In this document: positions 54,161 to 61,577 of the stretch, piece after piece
Layout of the letters: every line of letters begins with the position of its first letter
How positions within the stretch are numbered: position 1 is the first letter of the stretch
NCBI GenBank assembly: GCA_023394415.1
Contig: JAEXAR010000013.1
Location: 4,116 to 68,115, forward strand
DNA from: Bacteroidota bacterium
GTDB taxonomy: Bacteria; Bacteroidota; Bacteroidia; Flavobacteriales; Weeksellaceae
DNA: 64,000 nucleotides
Direction of reading: 5' to 3'
The notes under the pieces: generated by a model
Told to the model about the DNA's origin: nothing
Seen by the model: only the letters and a program-made list of their open reading frames with translations
The model's database searches: none
Position numbers and translations under genes: made by a program

Positions 54161-54736
54161 ATGATTAAAAAAGCTTTTCTCGTATTTGTACTTTTTTTTT
54201 CATCGATGGCAAACGCACAGGAAGATGACCATCAAATCTACGTAAAAGGAAATGCATTGCTCCTTCCAATTTTGGTTTTAAATGCAGGTTTTGAGTATCA
54301 GTTGAGTCCTAAATATACCCTACAAGCAGATGGATTTATTTCTCCGTGGAAATCCTTTGCCGGAAGCCATGCCCAAATTTATATGGGGCATTTAGAAGGA
54401 CGTTATTATTTTAAAGAAGCCTTCAATCATTGGTATATAGGTGCAAATGCCGGCTTTGGATTGTTTGATATTACCAAATGGAATTATACGGGAACCAATG
54501 CGTTTCAACGCGGATTTAATTATATGTTGGGTGCAACAGTTGGTTACCAGTTCAAATGGAAAGAAAACTGGAACATCGATATGTTTATTGGTGGTGGCAC
54601 TTCACAGGGTTTTTACCATGGTTACCAGAATGTTCCCCCAAATTGGATTAGATACGACGGAGCAGAAGGTTGGAACAGAAGTGGAGAATGGATGCCTTAC
54701 AGAGGCGGAGTTATGATAGCGTATAAAATTAAATAA
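54161..54736 (+). CDS. DUF3575 outer-membrane-like protein
   Basis: A 191-residue secreted protein with the signal peptide MIKKAFLVFVLFFSSMANAQ. It has an OmpA-like series of beta strands rich in aromatic residues (VKGNALLLPILVLNAGFEYQ, GHLEGRYYF, WYIGANAGFGLF, GATVGYQFKW). This fits the DUF3575 family, thought to be outer-membrane barrels of unknown role. It starts 3 bp after the thioredoxin-family gene and runs 1 bp from the next small gene, so the three form an operon. Confidence 0.8.
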   Translation: MIKKAFLVFVLFFSSMANAQEDDHQIYVKGNALLLPILVLNAGFEYQLSPKYTLQADGFISPWKSFAGSHAQIYMGHLEGRYYFKEAFNHWYIGANAGFGLFDITKWNYTGTNAFQRGFNYMLGATVGYQFKWKENWNIDMFIGGGTSQGFYHGYQNVPPNWIRYDGAEGWNRSGEWMPYRGGVMIAYKIK

Positions 54737-54737
54737 G

Positions 54738-54941
54738 ATGAAACTTTTCGGTAAAGCCCATATTATACTTTCAATAATTACATTTGTGATTCTTTTTCTG
54801 ATGAATTATATAGGAAATGATGCACCTGATAAACTTTGGCGTGCAATTCTTAATGCGGTTGCAGGAGTTATAGGTCTTTCAATTGGGATGTTTATTCTTT
54901 ACAAAAACAAAGGCGGAAACTTCCCGGAGAAGTTTGATTAA
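54738..54941 (+). CDS. Small two-helix membrane protein
   Basis: A 67-residue protein with two hydrophobic segments, about 7-23 (HIILSIITFVILFLMNYI) and 38-56 (AILNAVAGVIGLSIGMFIL). A short basic tail follows. I know no family name. Its start lies immediately after the DUF3575 stop, and the frame has a natural membrane-protein composition, so it is likely translated as the last gene of the thioredoxin operon. Confidence 0.65.
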   Translation: MKLFGKAHIILSIITFVILFLMNYIGNDAPDKLWRAILNAVAGVIGLSIGMFILYKNKGGNFPEKFD

Positions 54942-54987
54942 TAGTAAAAATAAATGGCCAAGGATATCATCTTTGGCAATCTCATTT

Positions 54988-56196
54988 TTAATTTTCGTAC
55001 ATTACATATTTGGCATGTATCTTCTGAAAATCATCTAAGTCTTTTTGCCATGATTTTCTTATTTCTTCTTCAGGTTTTCCTGCAATAATCTGTTTTCTCA
55101 ATTCATCAGTTCCTGCAAGTTTATCAAAGAAAAGGTTTGCTAAAAAGAAATTTTGTTGCGGATTTTTGTAATCTTTGTAAGCCTTCAGCAACCAACTTAA
55201 ATTTAGTTTTCTTAAGTCTTCCGTATGGTTTGAAAGATTCTCACCATAGCACAATTTTCCGTTGAGGAAAGGATCTTTTGCACCATAATTTGGTTTTGGA
55301 GTGAATTGGTATTTAAAAGATTTTGTCCATGGGCTTCCATAAATTTGGAAAGGTAAATCTGTTCCGCGTCCAACAGAAACCTGTGTTCCTTCAAAGAAAC
55401 ATAAAGAAGGATAAAGATTGATGGATTTATCATTCGGCAGGTTCGGCGATGGTCTTTCAGAAATCCCGTAGCGTTGTTGTTTGTGGTAACCAAGCATCGG
55501 AACTACTGTGTATTTGGCACTGATTCCATTTTTGAGCCATTTTTCGCCGTTTACCATTTTTCCATATTCGCCAATCGTCAATCCATAAACCACCGGAACT
55601 TTGTGCATTCCGATAAAACTGGTCCATTTTTCTTTTAAAACCGGACCGTCGATATATCCATCGTGCGGATTTGGTCTGTCTAGTACAATTACTTCAATAT
55701 TATTTTCAGCAGCGGCTTCCATCACGTAAGTCAGCGTGGAAATATAAGTGTAAAATCTTACACCAACATCTTGAATATCAAACAGAATTGCATCTGTGCC
55801 TTTCAATTGCTCTGCAGTAGGTTTTTTGTTGCTGCCATAAAGCGAGACAATCGGTAAACCGGTTTTTACATCATAACCGCTTTTCACGTGTTCACCGGCA
55901 TCAGCATCACCACGGAAACCATGTTCCGGAGCAAAAATGCTTTTAATTTTAATATTATTTTTAACCAGAAAATCTACCAGATGTGTTTTATCTTTCAAAA
56001 GTCCGGTTGGATTGGTTACTACCGTTACTGTTTTGTTTTTCAGTAAAGGAAGATAGAGTTCCGGTCTGTCTGTAGCAGTTATAAAACAGTTGTCCTGTTC
56101 GATTTGATTGTTTTTTTGTGCTTTACAGCTTATCATTGATCCTAAAAAAATTAGGCAAATCAGAACTAAATTTTTATTTTTGAAACTTAAACCCAT
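54988..56196 (-). CDS. DUF1343 (NamZ/GH171-type) lipoprotein
   Basis: Member of DUF1343, the family that includes NamZ exo-beta-N-acetylmuramidases (GH171) acting on peptidoglycan fragments. I start at ATG 56196 (402 residues) because it gives a lipoprotein signal peptide with the acylated Cys24 (LGSMISCKAQ); the upstream in-frame ATG at 56394 adds 66 unlikely residues. Conserved stretches are VTNPTGLLKDKTHLVD, FAPEHGFRGDADAGEHV, LFDIQDVGVRFYTYISTL and GRGTDLPFQIYGSPW. The likely role is cell-wall recycling in the periplasm. The start is only 4 bp from that of the divergent permease gene. Confidence 0.87.
   Translation of the reverse strand: MGLSFKNKNLVLICLIFLGSMISCKAQKNNQIEQDNCFITATDRPELYLPLLKNKTVTVVTNPTGLLKDKTHLVDFLVKNNIKIKSIFAPEHGFRGDADAGEHVKSGYDVKTGLPIVSLYGSNKKPTAEQLKGTDAILFDIQDVGVRFYTYISTLTYVMEAAAENNIEVIVLDRPNPHDGYIDGPVLKEKWTSFIGMHKVPVVYGLTIGEYGKMVNGEKWLKNGISAKYTVVPMLGYHKQQRYGISERPSPNLPNDKSINLYPSLCFFEGTQVSVGRGTDLPFQIYGSPWTKSFKYQFTPKPNYGAKDPFLNGKLCYGENLSNHTEDLRKLNLSWLLKAYKDYKNPQQNFFLANLFFDKLAGTDELRKQIIAGKPEEEIRKSWQKDLDDFQKIHAKYVMYEN
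56175..56182 (+). promoter_or_regulatory. Candidate -7 box of the LolC/E-like permease gene
   Basis: TATTTTTG matches TAnnTTTG, 18 bp before the TTG start at 56201. It lies inside the first codons of the opposite DUF1343 gene. Confidence 0.45.
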
Positions 56197-56200
56197 CGTA

Positions 56201-57430
56201 TTGAACTTTCCTTTATATTTCTCTAAAAAAATTGCGTTTTCCAAAGATAACAAAAATAATCTTTCACGCATTATTATCTTTATTGGTCGGCTTTCTGTAG
56301 CTTTGGGCATCATTGTCTCACTTATTACAGTAGCTACAGGAATAGGTTCTAAAAATGCTATTAAAAACCGTTTGGCTGATTTTGGTGGTGCCATTCAAAT
56401 TAAATCTCAAAAATCTAACTCATCATATAACTCATCGGTTTTAAGTACAGAAAATTTTCAACTTAAAAAAATACAGGAACTTCCGGAAGTTGCAGCCACG
56501 CAAAAGTTTGTTACCATTAGTGGAATTATGCGTACAGAAGATAATTTTGCAGGAATTATCTATAAAGGTATAGGTTCCGATTTTGATCACAAGCGATTTC
56601 AAAAATTTTTAATTGAAGGTGAAGCGCCTAAAGTAGAAGAAGGTGATTTCAATGGAAATGTGGTGCTTTCACAAAAAATCGCCAATGATCTTCATAAAAA
56701 AGTGGGGGATAGTATTGTTACAATTTTTTCAAAAGAAGACCAGAAACCACTTTACAGAAAATTTAGAGTGAGCGGTATTTATAAAACCGATATTAAGATG
56801 ATTGATGATCTTTTCGTTATTGGTGGCATCAATCACGCTAGAAAAATTCAAGGATTTGAAAAAAATCAGAACGGAGGCTACGAGGTTTTCCTGAAAGATA
56901 ATGACAAGATCGACTCCGCTTTTCCAATGGTTGAGAAATTAACAGGCTATAAGAATTATGCTGAAAAAGTAACTGATAAATACCCACAAATTCTTGATTG
57001 GATTAATATTTTCGATACTAATATTGCGTTGATCATTACCATTATGCTGATTGTTGTAGTGATTAATATTATTATGGTACTTCTAATTTTAATAATTGAA
57101 AGAACAAACTCCATCGGAATGCTGAAAACGCTTGGTGCAAGTAATGGACAAATACGGGCGATTTTTATTAATTATACGCTTTTGATTATGATTCCCGGGT
57201 TAATTATTGGAAATGTGATTGGACTTGGATTTTTATTATTTCAAAAATTTACCGGATTTATAAAACTTAATCCTGAAAATTATTACGTTAGCGAGGTTCC
57301 GGTAGATCTTAATCCTTTTTATATTCTCGCAATATCTTTGGGAATTTTGGTTATTTCGGCTATCGCTCTTGTGTTGCCAAGTTATCTTATTAGTAAAATT
57401 TCTCCTGTAAAAGCGATTAAATACAATTAA
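56201..57430 (+). CDS. FtsX/LolC-like ABC transporter permease
   Basis: Inner-membrane permease of the FtsX/MacB superfamily resembling LolC/LolE, which extract lipoproteins for transport to the outer membrane. I start at TTG 56201 (MNFPLYFSKKIAFSKDNKNN, 409 residues), because the upstream sequence to 56108 is antisense to the DUF1343 gene and has no family likeness. One N-terminal helix (about 27-45, FIGRLSVALGIIVSLITVAT) is followed by a periplasmic domain of about 220 residues. Three helices close the protein (about 270-290, 322-345, 373-395). The ATPase partner is not adjacent. Confidence 0.86.
   Translation: MNFPLYFSKKIAFSKDNKNNLSRIIIFIGRLSVALGIIVSLITVATGIGSKNAIKNRLADFGGAIQIKSQKSNSSYNSSVLSTENFQLKKIQELPEVAATQKFVTISGIMRTEDNFAGIIYKGIGSDFDHKRFQKFLIEGEAPKVEEGDFNGNVVLSQKIANDLHKKVGDSIVTIFSKEDQKPLYRKFRVSGIYKTDIKMIDDLFVIGGINHARKIQGFEKNQNGGYEVFLKDNDKIDSAFPMVEKLTGYKNYAEKVTDKYPQILDWINIFDTNIALIITIMLIVVVINIIMVLLILIIERTNSIGMLKTLGASNGQIRAIFINYTLLIMIPGLIIGNVIGLGFLLFQKFTGFIKLNPENYYVSEVPVDLNPFYILAISLGILVISAIALVLPSYLISKISPVKAIKYN
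56242..56249 (-). promoter_or_regulatory. Candidate -7 box of the DUF1343 gene
   Basis: On the minus strand TATCTTTG matches TAnnTTTG, about 45 bp before the start at 56196. It lies inside the coding region of the opposite permease gene. Confidence 0.4.
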
Positions 57431-57571
57431 TTTTAAGTTATCATTAAGATGAATTAAACAATTAAGGACATTAAGATTTAGACTTAATCTCTTAAGTACC
57501 TTCATAAAACTTAATGTTTATAATTATTCTCATTAAATTCAATACAATTTAAATGTTTAAATCTTAAAACA

Positions 57572-57579
57572 TATCTTTG
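57572..57579 (+). promoter_or_regulatory. Candidate -7 box of the cysteine synthase-family gene
   Basis: TATCTTTG matches TAnnTTTG, 25 bp before the ATG at 57605. No clear -33 TTG. Confidence 0.45.
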
Positions 57580-57604
57580 CCGCACTGTAATTTTAGTTCT
57601 TTTT

Positions 57605-58588
57605 ATGAAATATGCTGAAAATATTCTCGAAACTATCGGGAATACGCCACTTATAAAACTAAACAAAGTTCTGGGAGATGATTTTCCGGCTTTGGTTCTG
57701 GCAAAAGTAGAAACCTTCAATCCCGGAAATTCTGTAAAAGACAGAATGGCGTTGAAAATGATTGAAGATGCTGAAAAAGACGGTCGCTTAAAACCGGGCG
57801 GAACCATTATTGAAGGTACTTCCGGAAATACAGGAATGGGACTCGCACTTGCAGCGATTGTGAAAGGTTATAAATGTATTTTCGTGACCAATTCCAAACA
57901 GTCGAAAGAAAAAGCCGATGTTTTAAAAGCATTGGGAGCGGAAGTGATTATTTGTCCAACCGATGTAAAACCAACAGATCCGCGTTCTTATTACTCTGTT
58001 TCAAAACGATTAGCAACAGAAACTGAAAACGGTTGGTATGTCAATCAATACGATAATTTGTCGAACAGAGCTGCGCATTATGAATCGACGGCACCTGAAA
58101 TTTGGGAACAAACGGAAGGAAAACTCACGCATTTTGTGGTTGGAGCAGGAACAGGCGGAACAGTTACAGGTTGCGGAATGTTTTTCAAAGAAAAAAAACC
58201 TGATATCAAAGTGATTGGTGTTGATACTTACGGTTCAATCCTAAAACACCGTCACGAAACCGGCGAAACCGATTTGAGTTTGGCTTACACTTATATCACA
58301 GAAGGTATTGGAGAAGATATTATTCCTGAAAACTATGATTTCTCTGTAATTGATCATTTTGAAAAAGTGACGGATAAAGACGGCGCAGTTTATGCTAGAA
58401 AACTGGCGAAAGAAGAAGGGATTTTCTGTGGATATTCTGCGGGAAGTGCGATTGCTGCGGTTAAACAAATGCAGCATACATTTACAAAAGATGATGTGAT
58501 TGTCGTACTTCTTCACGATCACGGTTCACGATATGTTGCTAAAGTTTACAATGATGACTGGATGAAAGAACAAGGTTGGCTTGATTAA
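57605..58588 (+). CDS. Cysteine synthase / cystathionine beta-synthase family enzyme
   Basis: PLP-dependent beta-replacement enzyme of 327 residues. The Schiff-base lysine is Lys45 in NPGNSVKDRMA. The substrate loop is EGTSGNTGMGLA (about 69-80), the phosphate-binding glycine loop is GAGTGGTVTG (about 181-190), and SAGSA occurs near the C-terminus (about 278-282). The architecture suits either O-acetylserine sulfhydrylase or a CBS catalytic core. The regulatory CBS domains of full-length cystathionine beta-synthase are absent. The spacing and the YDNLSNRAAHYESTAPEIW stretch look closer to the CBS-like branch. It is monocistronic. Confidence 0.85.
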   Translation: MKYAENILETIGNTPLIKLNKVLGDDFPALVLAKVETFNPGNSVKDRMALKMIEDAEKDGRLKPGGTIIEGTSGNTGMGLALAAIVKGYKCIFVTNSKQSKEKADVLKALGAEVIICPTDVKPTDPRSYYSVSKRLATETENGWYVNQYDNLSNRAAHYESTAPEIWEQTEGKLTHFVVGAGTGGTVTGCGMFFKEKKPDIKVIGVDTYGSILKHRHETGETDLSLAYTYITEGIGEDIIPENYDFSVIDHFEKVTDKDGAVYARKLAKEEGIFCGYSAGSAIAAVKQMQHTFTKDDVIVVLLHDHGSRYVAKVYNDDWMKEQGWLD

Positions 58589-58612
58589 TAAGTAATTGGT
58601 AATGAGTAATAT

Positions 58613-58644
58613 AAAATGCTTTCAAATTTTTGAAAGCATTTTTT
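58613..58644 (+). terminator. Terminator after the cysteine synthase-family gene
   Basis: AAAATGCTTTCAAA and TTTGAAAGCATTTT form a perfect 14-bp stem with a 2-base loop, followed by T residues. Confidence 0.85.
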
Positions 58645-58646
58645 GG

Positions 58647-58792
58647 TTTACCGCAAAAGAGACAAAAGAAATGATTAATTTTAAAGTCATTCAAAAGTTT
58701 TGCAAAATTAGGCAACTGATAATTCAAGTTTTTATTGAACTAACTTTTTACAAATGAAAAAATCAAAAAACTTTTGTCACTTTTGTGGTAAA
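58647..58792. repeat. Inverted-repeat element with 22-bp ends
   Basis: The left end at 58647-58668 and the reverse complement of 58771-58792 share 20 of 22 bases (TTTACC, then GCAAAAGAGACAAAAG or ACAAAAGTGACAAAAG). The 102-base interior is A/T-rich and has no gene. The form recalls a MITE-like or REP-derived element inserted between a terminator and the DUF2202 gene. Confidence 0.6.
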
Positions 58793-58803
58793 AATTTAAA
58801 AAT

Positions 58804-59559
58804 CTAATTTCCACAACACGTTGTTTTCTCAGCGTCACATTCGGCTTGTTTTCCGTATTGTCCTTTGGTTTGTTCTGCTCCTGAACAATTTTTTTCAGAA
58901 TTATCACCGCAATTTTTACCTTGACCTTTCATTTTTCCCTGCTGCATTCCGAAATCTTTTCCGCAAGGTTCCTGCTGATTGTTGAGAATGGTTTCATAAT
59001 CTTTTTGAGAAATAAATTCGGTTCTGTAAGTTTCTCCATTTTTATTCAAACCTCTGGTAAAGGCACGAAGATGATTGCGAGAACCACATTCTAAAAAATT
59101 GTAGATTTTTATGATCTCTGGATTTTCAGTTTGTTTTTTCAGACGAATTAAATCATAGATGTCCACATCTTCAATTTTTGCGCCTGCTTTCAAGGCTTCA
59201 ATTTCAGATTTCATTCCTTGGCTGTAAAGATTATTGTAAAGTTTTTGCAGATTTTGGTCGTTAAATTTACCTTGCGACAGCAAATTGTACTTTACGTTAT
59301 TTTCTTTCAGAATATTTTTCAAAACATCCATATGCATCACTTCACTTTGTTTGATGTGATTGAACTGCATTGTTCCCCATTTTTCATCCATTGTTGTATA
59401 GATGTCGAATGCCATTTTTTCTTCTTCGAGCATAAAAAGAAGCGATTTTATTTCATCTTTTGACAAAGATTTTTTAGAATCTGAAAATTGGTAACTGCTC
59501 AGAACACCGATTAATACGAAAGAAATAATCAGTGCGAAGGTTTTATAAAAAGTTTTCAT
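58804..59559 (-). CDS. DUF2202 protein with Cys-rich tail
   Basis: Exported protein of the DUF2202 family, a ferritin-like four-helix bundle of unknown role. I start at ATG 59559 (251 residues), giving the hydrophobic leader MKTFYKTFALIISFVLIGVL. The bundle contains LLFMLEEEKMAFDIYTTMDE and HIKQSEVMHMDVLKNIL near the front and ECGSRNHLRAFTRGLNKNG near the end, with Glu/His residues suited to metal binding. An unusual 60-residue tail is rich in Cys, Lys, Gln and Gly (KNCGDNSEKNCSG, ECDAEKTTCCGN). It could bind copper or other thiophilic metals. The gene stands alone. Confidence 0.82.
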   Translation of the reverse strand: MKTFYKTFALIISFVLIGVLSSYQFSDSKKSLSKDEIKSLLFMLEEEKMAFDIYTTMDEKWGTMQFNHIKQSEVMHMDVLKNILKENNVKYNLLSQGKFNDQNLQKLYNNLYSQGMKSEIEALKAGAKIEDVDIYDLIRLKKQTENPEIIKIYNFLECGSRNHLRAFTRGLNKNGETYRTEFISQKDYETILNNQQEPCGKDFGMQQGKMKGQGKNCGDNSEKNCSGAEQTKGQYGKQAECDAEKTTCCGN

Positions 59560-59640
59560 AACACTTGAATATAGTATCAAAGTTAGATATGAAAAGAATT
59601 CTAAGTCGTTTAATCGAGAATGATTTTTGTCATTTTAAAT

Positions 59641-59669
59641 AAAAAAACAGAACTATAAGTTCTGTTTTA
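59641..59669 (-). terminator. Terminator of the cbpA-cbpM operon
   Basis: AAAACAGAACT and AGTTCTGTTTT form an 11-bp stem with an ATA loop and an A/T flank. It overlaps the cbpM stop at 59667. Confidence 0.8.
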
Positions 59670-59969
59670 TTCATAATCTTCAAAATGTTTTTCAATAAAA
59701 ACGGTTCCCGATAATTTTCGGTTTTGTTCCCGCAAATCTTCGATTTGTTTTAATAAATGATGAATGACTTCCAATCCGGGAATGTTCACTTCTAAATCAT
59801 AATGCCAATTGACAAAACGCTCAAAAACAGGAAGTTCCTCATACAGTAAATACTTAATTTGATTCTCGTTTTCTGTTTTAAGAAGTCCGCACGATTCCAA
59901 TTCATCAAAAAAATTGATTTCGATATTGTATATTTTTACGAGTTCTTCTCTCGATATTCTTTCGCTCAT
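59667..59969 (-). CDS. cbpM: Chaperone modulator CbpM
   Basis: A 100-residue MerR-like adaptor that binds the J-domain of CbpA and restrains it. The N-terminal helix-turn-helix-like part (SREELVKIYNIEINFFDELE, about 5-24) and the C-terminal coiled helix (VIHHLLKQIEDLREQNRKL, about 68-86) match the family. The gene starts 3 bp after the stop of the J-protein gene, the standard cbpA-cbpM arrangement, which supports the call despite the short length. Confidence 0.85.
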   Translation of the reverse strand: MSERISREELVKIYNIEINFFDELESCGLLKTENENQIKYLLYEELPVFERFVNWHYDLEVNIPGLEVIHHLLKQIEDLREQNRKLSGTVFIEKHFEDYE

Positions 59970-59972
59970 TTT

Positions 59973-60893
59973 TTAAGAATTTTTCAGTTGTTCAAAAAGT
60001 TCTTTTTGTTTTTCCGTGAGATTTGTTGGCAGTTTGATGTTGTAGGTTACAAACAAATCGCCGAACTGTCCCTCTTTTTTATACACCGGAAATCCTTTAT
60101 TTTTAAGTCTTACCGTAGTTCCGTTTTGGGTTTCGGGTTTTACTTTTAGATTTACGGTTTCGTTTAAAGTGTCTACTTTCACATCTCCGCCTAAAATTGC
60201 AGTGTACAAATCCAAATCAATATTGGTTTTCAAATCGTCACCATTTCTTTCAAATTTCGCATCGGGATTGATGCTGAACGTGATGTACAAATCGCCGTTT
60301 GGTCCACCGTTGAAACCCGGATTTCCATAACCTTTCAGTTTGATTTGCTGTCCGTCGTAAACACCGGCAGGAATTGTAATTCTTACTTTTTTTCCGTTGA
60401 TGTCAAAGGTTTGCTGATGGGTGTTTGCCGCATCTCTTAAATTCAAATTCAATTCTGCGCTGATGTCCTGACCTTTGAATTTTCCGGACGAACGCCCTTG
60501 AGATGAACGCCCAAAACCTTGTCCACCGCCAAACATACTTTGGAAAAAATCGGAATAATCTTCGCCGTCACCAAAATGAGTGCCTGAAAATCCTTCAAAA
60601 CCACCGCCATAATTTTGACTTTGCTGATATTGGCGTTGCTGTTGCTGTGCTTTTTCGTATTCTTCGCCGTGCTTCCAATGCTCGCCGTATTTGTCATATT
60701 TGGCACGGTTTTCAGGGTTGCTCAACACTTCATTTGCTTCGTTGATTTCTTTGAATTTTTTCTCTGCTTCTTTGTTGCCGGGATTCATATCCGGATGATA
60801 TTTTCGAGCCAATTTTCGGTAGGCTTTCTTAATATCGTCCTGCGATGCAGATTTGTCGAGTTCCAGAATTTTATAATAGTCGATAAAAGCCAT
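59973..60893 (-). CDS. cbpA: DnaJ-like curved-DNA-binding-type co-chaperone CbpA
   Basis: J-domain co-chaperone that stimulates DnaK. The 306 residues start with a J domain (about 4-70: YYKILELDKSASQDDIKKAY, HPD in KYHPDMNPGN at about 33-35, NPENRAKYDKYG). A Gln/Gly/Ser-rich linker follows (about 78-140, with YEKAQQQQRQYQQSQ and GRSSQGRSSG). The two-part C-terminal substrate domain includes VRITIPAGVYDGQQIKLKG and GDLFVTYNIKLP. The zinc-finger CxxCxGxG repeats of DnaJ are absent, so it is CbpA-type. It is paired with cbpM. Confidence 0.92.
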   Translation of the reverse strand: MAFIDYYKILELDKSASQDDIKKAYRKLARKYHPDMNPGNKEAEKKFKEINEANEVLSNPENRAKYDKYGEHWKHGEEYEKAQQQQRQYQQSQNYGGGFEGFSGTHFGDGEDYSDFFQSMFGGGQGFGRSSQGRSSGKFKGQDISAELNLNLRDAANTHQQTFDINGKKVRITIPAGVYDGQQIKLKGYGNPGFNGGPNGDLYITFSINPDAKFERNGDDLKTNIDLDLYTAILGGDVKVDTLNETVNLKVKPETQNGTTVRLKNKGFPVYKKEGQFGDLFVTYNIKLPTNLTEKQKELFEQLKNS

Positions 60894-61020
60894 TTATGTA
60901 ATGATTTTACGATTAAATAAGTTAAATTTAAATTGAATTTGATTATAAAAATAGTAATAAATACTAATTATATTTTATGATTTTAAAGATAAGAAAATTT
61001 TAAAAATTTTCTATTTAAGT

Positions 61021-61090
61021 AAGCAAAGTTTCAGTAAACTGAATTTATTAAGTGAATGCTTCAATGCGAATTTATTCGCATTCTTTGCTT
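61021..61090. other. Nested hairpin in the gap upstream of cbpA
   Basis: AATGCGAA at 61063-61070 and TTCGCATT at 61075-61082 form a perfect stem. The outer words AAGCAAAG (61021-61028) and CTTTGCTT (61083-61090) are also exact inverts. The 284-bp gap between cbpA and the response regulator gene holds no open frame. The structure may be the regulator's terminator or a small RNA. Confidence 0.45.
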
Positions 61091-61177
61091 TCCTAAAATG
61101 TAGAATTAATTGAAAATCTTTGCATTTTAAAATTACTGTAGATAAGCAGCAAGTGTTTATTAAAAATCTCAAAAGAT

Positions 61178-61543
61178 TTATGGTGTGATAAGTTGTTTCA
61201 CTTTTTCAATCATCACATCGAAATCGAAAGGCTTGGGAATAAAAACATCAGCACCGGATTCTAAAGCGCTTTCTTCCATATTTTTACCGGCAGACATCAT
61301 CACAATCGGAATGTTTTTGAAGTGTTCCTGAAGTTTGATTTCTCGGCAAATGTCGCGTCCGTCTTCACCTTGCAACATAATGTCCAACATTATTAAATCT
61401 GGTTTTTCATCCTTATATTTTTCAAAAAAATCTTTAGCATCTTCTTTGGCTTCTACATCAAAACCTTCAAAATCTAACATCAGACTTAAAGATTCTAATA
61501 TCGCTTTGTTGTCGTCTATCACAAGAATTTTTTTAGAATTCAT
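61178..61543 (-). CDS. Single-domain response regulator
   Basis: A 121-residue CheY-like receiver with no output domain. It has the acidic pair IDDN (about 9-12), phospho-acceptor Asp54 (DLIMLDIMLQGEDGRD), switch residue SAGKNMEESAL region and the terminal Lys motif FIPKPFDFDVM (about 101-111). It lies 34 bp downstream of a PAS-rich histidine kinase on the same strand and is very likely its phosphorylation partner. With no output domain it must act through protein binding or as a phosphorelay intermediate. Confidence 0.92.
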   Translation of the reverse strand: MNSKKILVIDDNKAILESLSLMLDFEGFDVEAKEDAKDFFEKYKDEKPDLIMLDIMLQGEDGRDICREIKLQEHFKNIPIVMMSAGKNMEESALESGADVFIPKPFDFDVMIEKVKQLITP

Positions 61544-61577
61544 AGTGTTTTTTATTTAATAAATACTTAATACTAAT

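Noticed and set aside
54988..56394. Longer version of the DUF1343 protein starting at 56394
   Set aside because: The extra 66 residues are antisense to the permease gene and would bury the lipoprotein signal peptide.
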